Shown piece by piece: positions 30,539 to 32,463 of a DNA stretch of 32,463 bases (its first letter is position 1; each line of letters starts with the position of its first letter). Below the pieces are notes generated by a model. That model made no database searches. It had not been told where the DNA came from and was given only the letters and a program-made list of their open reading frames with translations. The position numbers and the translations under genes were made by a program. This DNA comes from an uncultured Clostridia bacterium (GTDB lineage: Bacteria; Bacillota; Clostridia; Christensenellales; CAG-917): the NCBI GenBank assembly GCA_944372795.1, contig CALWAF010000017.1:1-32463 (forward strand). The letters are read 5' to 3'.

Positions 30539-31386
30539 TCGGTGTCAAATTCCGCAATTCCAACAAAGTCTACTACTTCGACCCCATGGGCATAGAGTTC
30601 GCAGAGGGCGACGGCGTCATCGTCGAGACCGCCCGCGGGCTGGAGTACGGCACGGTGTCCATCCCCAACCGCGAGGTGGAGGAGAAGGAAGTGGTCTCTC
30701 CCCTGAAACCCGTCGTGCGCAAAGCCACCGAAGAGGACGACAAGCAGCTCCAAAAGAACCTTGCCGACCGCGCCCCCGCCCTGCGCACCATCCGCGAAAA
30801 AGCGGCGGAGCTCGGGCTGAACATGAAGCTGGTGGACGCCGAATACACCTTCGACCGCGCCAAACTCATCTTCTACTTCACCGCCGAAGGCAGGGTGGAT
30901 TTCCGCGAGCTGGTGCGCGCGCTCGCGTCCATATTCAAGGTGCGCATAGAGCTGCGCCAGATCTACGAGCGCGACGACACCAAGATGCGCGGTGCGCTTG
31001 CCGCCTGCGGCAGACCATGCTGCTGCACCACCCATCTGCCCGATTTCGAGAAGGTGTCAATCAAGATGGCGAAGATCCAAGGTCTTTCCCTCAATCCGCA
31101 GAAGATAAGCGGCGTGTGCGGCAGGCTGCTGTGCTGTCTGAAATATGAGAACGACTATTACAGCGAAGTCTTCAAACAGATGCCCAAGGTGGGCAGCAAG
31201 GTGCACACCGCCGACGGCGACGGCGTGGTGGAGTCCAACGACCTCATCAAACAGACGTCCCGCGTGCGCGTGCTGACCAAGGACGGGTCTTACGATGTCA
31301 AGACGTACAAGCTGGACGAACTGAAGACCACGGCGAAACAGACCGAGCCCGACGACTCCCTCGAAGAGGACGCCGACGTCGAATGA
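30526..31386 (+). CDS. ricT: PSP1-domain protein RicT (YaaT)
   Basis: 286 residues. The PSP1 C-terminal domain (about 95-170) is present with cysteine clusters CGRPCCC (161-167) and CGRLLCC (198-204). In Bacillus subtilis RicT (YaaT) joins RicA and RicF in an iron-sulfur complex that promotes RNA maturation with RNase Y, biofilm formation and sporulation. I start it at the ATG at 30526, with GGAGG 10 nt upstream; it overlaps the end of holB by 13 nt. A longer open frame upstream lies in the wrong frame of holB and is not used. An acidic C-terminal tail follows KDGSYDVKTYKLDELK. Confidence 0.92.
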   Translation: MAIIVGVKFRNSNKVYYFDPMGIEFAEGDGVIVETARGLEYGTVSIPNREVEEKEVVSPLKPVVRKATEEDDKQLQKNLADRAPALRTIREKAAELGLNMKLVDAEYTFDRAKLIFYFTAEGRVDFRELVRALASIFKVRIELRQIYERDDTKMRGALAACGRPCCCTTHLPDFEKVSIKMAKIQGLSLNPQKISGVCGRLLCCLKYENDYYSEVFKQMPKVGSKVHTADGDGVVESNDLIKQTSRVRVLTKDGSYDVKTYKLDELKTTAKQTEPDDSLEEDADVE

Positions 31387-31403
31387 CCTTCCCGCAAAAG
31401 ACA

Positions 31404-31432
31404 AGAACGCCGAAAGGCGTTCTTTTTTTATA
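31404..31432. terminator. Terminator after ricT
   Basis: AGAACGCC-GAAA-GGCGTTCT followed by T7 on the plus strand. On the minus strand it could also end a transcript from 31565-31593. Confidence 0.9.
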
Positions 31433-31563
31433 CCGACCGAAGTGATACGGCGCAGTTCCGCGCAGCCCTTTCCGCCCGTGGGCTCATTCCTTGGCGCGGA
31501 TTATCCTGACCGGTCTCACCCTGCGCAGCGTGATCGCGGCGGTGAGCGCGCGTATGATAAAGT
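31433..31563 (-). ncRNA. Possible small transcript
   Basis: A promoter at 31565-31593 points leftward into this stretch, which ends in a reversible terminator (31404-31432), giving a transcript of about 150 nt. An open frame ending RRVRPVRIIRAKE then TGA lies in it, but I find no start codon with a ribosome binding site. It may be a small RNA, a broken gene or an unannotated peptide. Confidence 0.35.
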
Positions 31564-31564
31564 C

Positions 31565-31593
31565 ATGTTAACACGAAAAGCGACATCTGTCAA
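31565..31593 (-). promoter_or_regulatory. Orphan minus-strand promoter
   Basis: Consensus -35 TTGACA (31588-31593), 17-bp spacer, -10 TAACAT (31565-31570). No annotated gene downstream. Confidence 0.6.
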
Positions 31594-31674
31594 TATAGCC
31601 CATACGGCGTCGTTATAATGCGGTTCGCCACTGCGAATTTTTCGTCGGAAAAGACGGGATTTTTGCTCAATCGG

Positions 31675-31703
31675 TTGAACTCCGCGCGAGCGTGTGCTAT
31701 GAT
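31675..31703 (+). promoter_or_regulatory. Promoter of the ferredoxin gene
   Basis: -35 TTGAAC (31675-31680), 17-bp spacer, -10 TATGAT (31698-31703). An in-frame GTG at 31692 lies inside it and so cannot be the start. Confidence 0.85.
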
Positions 31704-31745
31704 GATGGCGGTCGAAAGATCAATCTGTTGAAAGGAGCGAAAATC

Positions 31746-31916
31746 ATGGCAAGAGTTATAAGCGACGAGTGCATTTCCTGCGGAGCGTGCGCCGACACCT
31801 GCCCCGTGGAGGCGATCTCCGAGGGCGACGGAAAGTATGTCGTCGATGCGGACAAGTGCATCGACTGCGGCGCGTGCGAGGACGGCTGCCCCGTGGGAGC
31901 GATCTCCGAGGCGTAA
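31746..31916 (+). CDS. 2[4Fe-4S] ferredoxin
   Basis: 56 residues, the clostridial type, a low-potential electron carrier. C9, C12, C15 and C19 (CISCGACADTCP) and C38, C41, C44 and C48 (CIDCGACEDGCP) are the two cluster motifs, each exchanging one Cys with the other. The internal twofold repeat (CPVEAISEG / CPVGAISEA) is clear. AAAGGAG is 8 nt before the ATG. It is monocistronic with its own promoter and terminator. Confidence 0.97.
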   Translation: MARVISDECISCGACADTCPVEAISEGDGKYVVDADKCIDCGACEDGCPVGAISEA

Positions 31917-31943
31917 GCAAACCGCAACACATCACACAAGACA

Positions 31944-31966
31944 AAGAGGAGCGCAAGCTCCTTTTT
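31944..31966 (+). terminator. Terminator after ferredoxin
   Basis: AGGAGC-GCAA-GCTCCT stem with TTTTTGTTTT following. Confidence 0.88.
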
Positions 31967-32080
31967 GTTTTGTCCGACCCGAACGCAGGGCTTGACGCCG
32001 CCGCATCACCGTCCTCTCTCTCGCTGCGCACGCGCACGCGGAACGGGAAGGCAAGACCCGTATGCGGCGGAAATTCCCGC

Positions 32081-32109
32081 TTGCGGGAGAGGACGCGCCG
32101 TTGTATAAT
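32081..32109 (+). promoter_or_regulatory. Promoter of the truncated last gene
   Basis: -35 TTGCGG (32081-32086), 17-bp spacer, perfect -10 TATAAT (32104-32109). Confidence 0.75.
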
Positions 32110-32162
32110 CAAAACATAAGAGCCGCACGGGAGAGCGGGAAAACGATACACGGACGGGGAAA

Positions 32163-32463
32163 ATGACAAATTCGCGAGTTTACTGCACCGAAAAAGTGCG
32201 AAAAACCATTTTTTATGACGAAACACGGCAGACGGGCATGAGGGTGGAAAATCTCCTGTCCGGGGGCGTGCGCACCTCTGCGGCGGACGGCGTCGTCATC
32301 GTGTGGTCGGAGTCTCCGCGCGGCAGAAAGCACATTTTCGACTCCTCCTCCGCACCCCTTTCGGCTGTGGACGAAAGGGGCTTCTCGGTGCGGAGCGCGG
32401 ACGGGCTCTTCGATGTGCGCACGGACTTCTCCGCGGGCGGCGACGGCACCCTTGTCAAGCGTG
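32163..32463 (+). CDS. Unrecognised protein, 5' part only
   Basis: The frame from the ATG at 32163 stays open to the window edge (100 codons). It begins MTNSRVYCTEKVRKTIFYDE and continues GMRVENLLSGGVRTSAADGVVIVWSESP. It has no signal peptide or membrane helix; the alternation of hydrophobic residues suggests beta strands, as in the N-terminal sandwich of many carbohydrate-active enzymes, but I recognise no family. A purine-rich GGACGGGG lies before the ATG, and a good promoter sits about 55 nt upstream. Confidence 0.7.
   Translation, partial: MTNSRVYCTEKVRKTIFYDETRQTGMRVENLLSGGVRTSAADGVVIVWSESPRGRKHIFDSSSAPLSAVDERGFSVRSADGLFDVRTDFSAGGDGTLVKR

Overview
The window looks like part of the chromosome of an uncultured, strictly anaerobic, GC-rich member of the Clostridia (Bacillota). 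This is inferred from gene content, not from a marker search. The supporting signs are class III (oxygen-sensitive) nrdD/nrdG, a small 2[4Fe-4S] ferredoxin, the Firmicute-type tmk-holB-ricT block, strong AGGAGG-like ribosome binding sites, SigA-type TTGACA-17-TATAAT promoters and Gram-positive lipoprotein signals. A gut Christensenellales-like lineage is my best guess. I see no phage, plasmid, transposase, CRISPR or tRNA gene.

Layout. 1-531: intergenic repeats. 532-2459: fused ispDF, a SHOCT-domain membrane protein, and a small XRE repressor reading away from it, with a palindromic operator between the last two. 2460-3418: a dense island of palindromic repeats. 3419-4450: rplM-rpsI with promoter and leader. 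4451-8549: repeats, then a minus-strand run of Sir2 deacylase, XRE-cupin regulator and GH31 glycosidase. 8637-9957: PLP aminotransferase. 9958-13204: nrdG and nrdD, with candidate NrdR boxes inside the nrdD promoter. 13205-14600: a second repeat island that also holds a promoter-driven 29-codon gene. 14735-17410: a large surface lipoprotein with InlB-type and GLUG-like repeats. 17442-20464: intracellular sulfatase coupled to a GPH sugar symporter. 20534-21294: zinc-ribbon/DUF898-like membrane protein. 21312-26679: leuS-serS-M28 peptidase cluster. 26732-28124: GH5 lipoprotein. 28121-28803: a third repeat island. 28885-31432: tmk-holB-ricT. 31565 to the end: a minus-strand orphan promoter, ferredoxin, and the start of an unrecognised gene cut by the window edge.

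Working together. Several genes point to glycan use: the GH5 lipoprotein and repeat lipoprotein at the surface, the GPH symporter for uptake, and the cytosolic sulfatase and GH31 enzyme inside. Sensors include an XRE-cupin protein and a small XRE protein. The rest is housekeeping: isoprenoids, ribosome, tRNA charging, anaerobic dNTP synthesis and replication.

The most unusual content is non-coding. At least six families of nested-palindrome repeats recur in the islands. One family, 126-127 bp long with terminal inverted repeats, overlaps the TGA stop codon of rpsI and, as a shortened copy, that of the GH5 gene, and provides a terminator-like hairpin. Another, about 272 bp, sits in opposite orientation near each end of the window.
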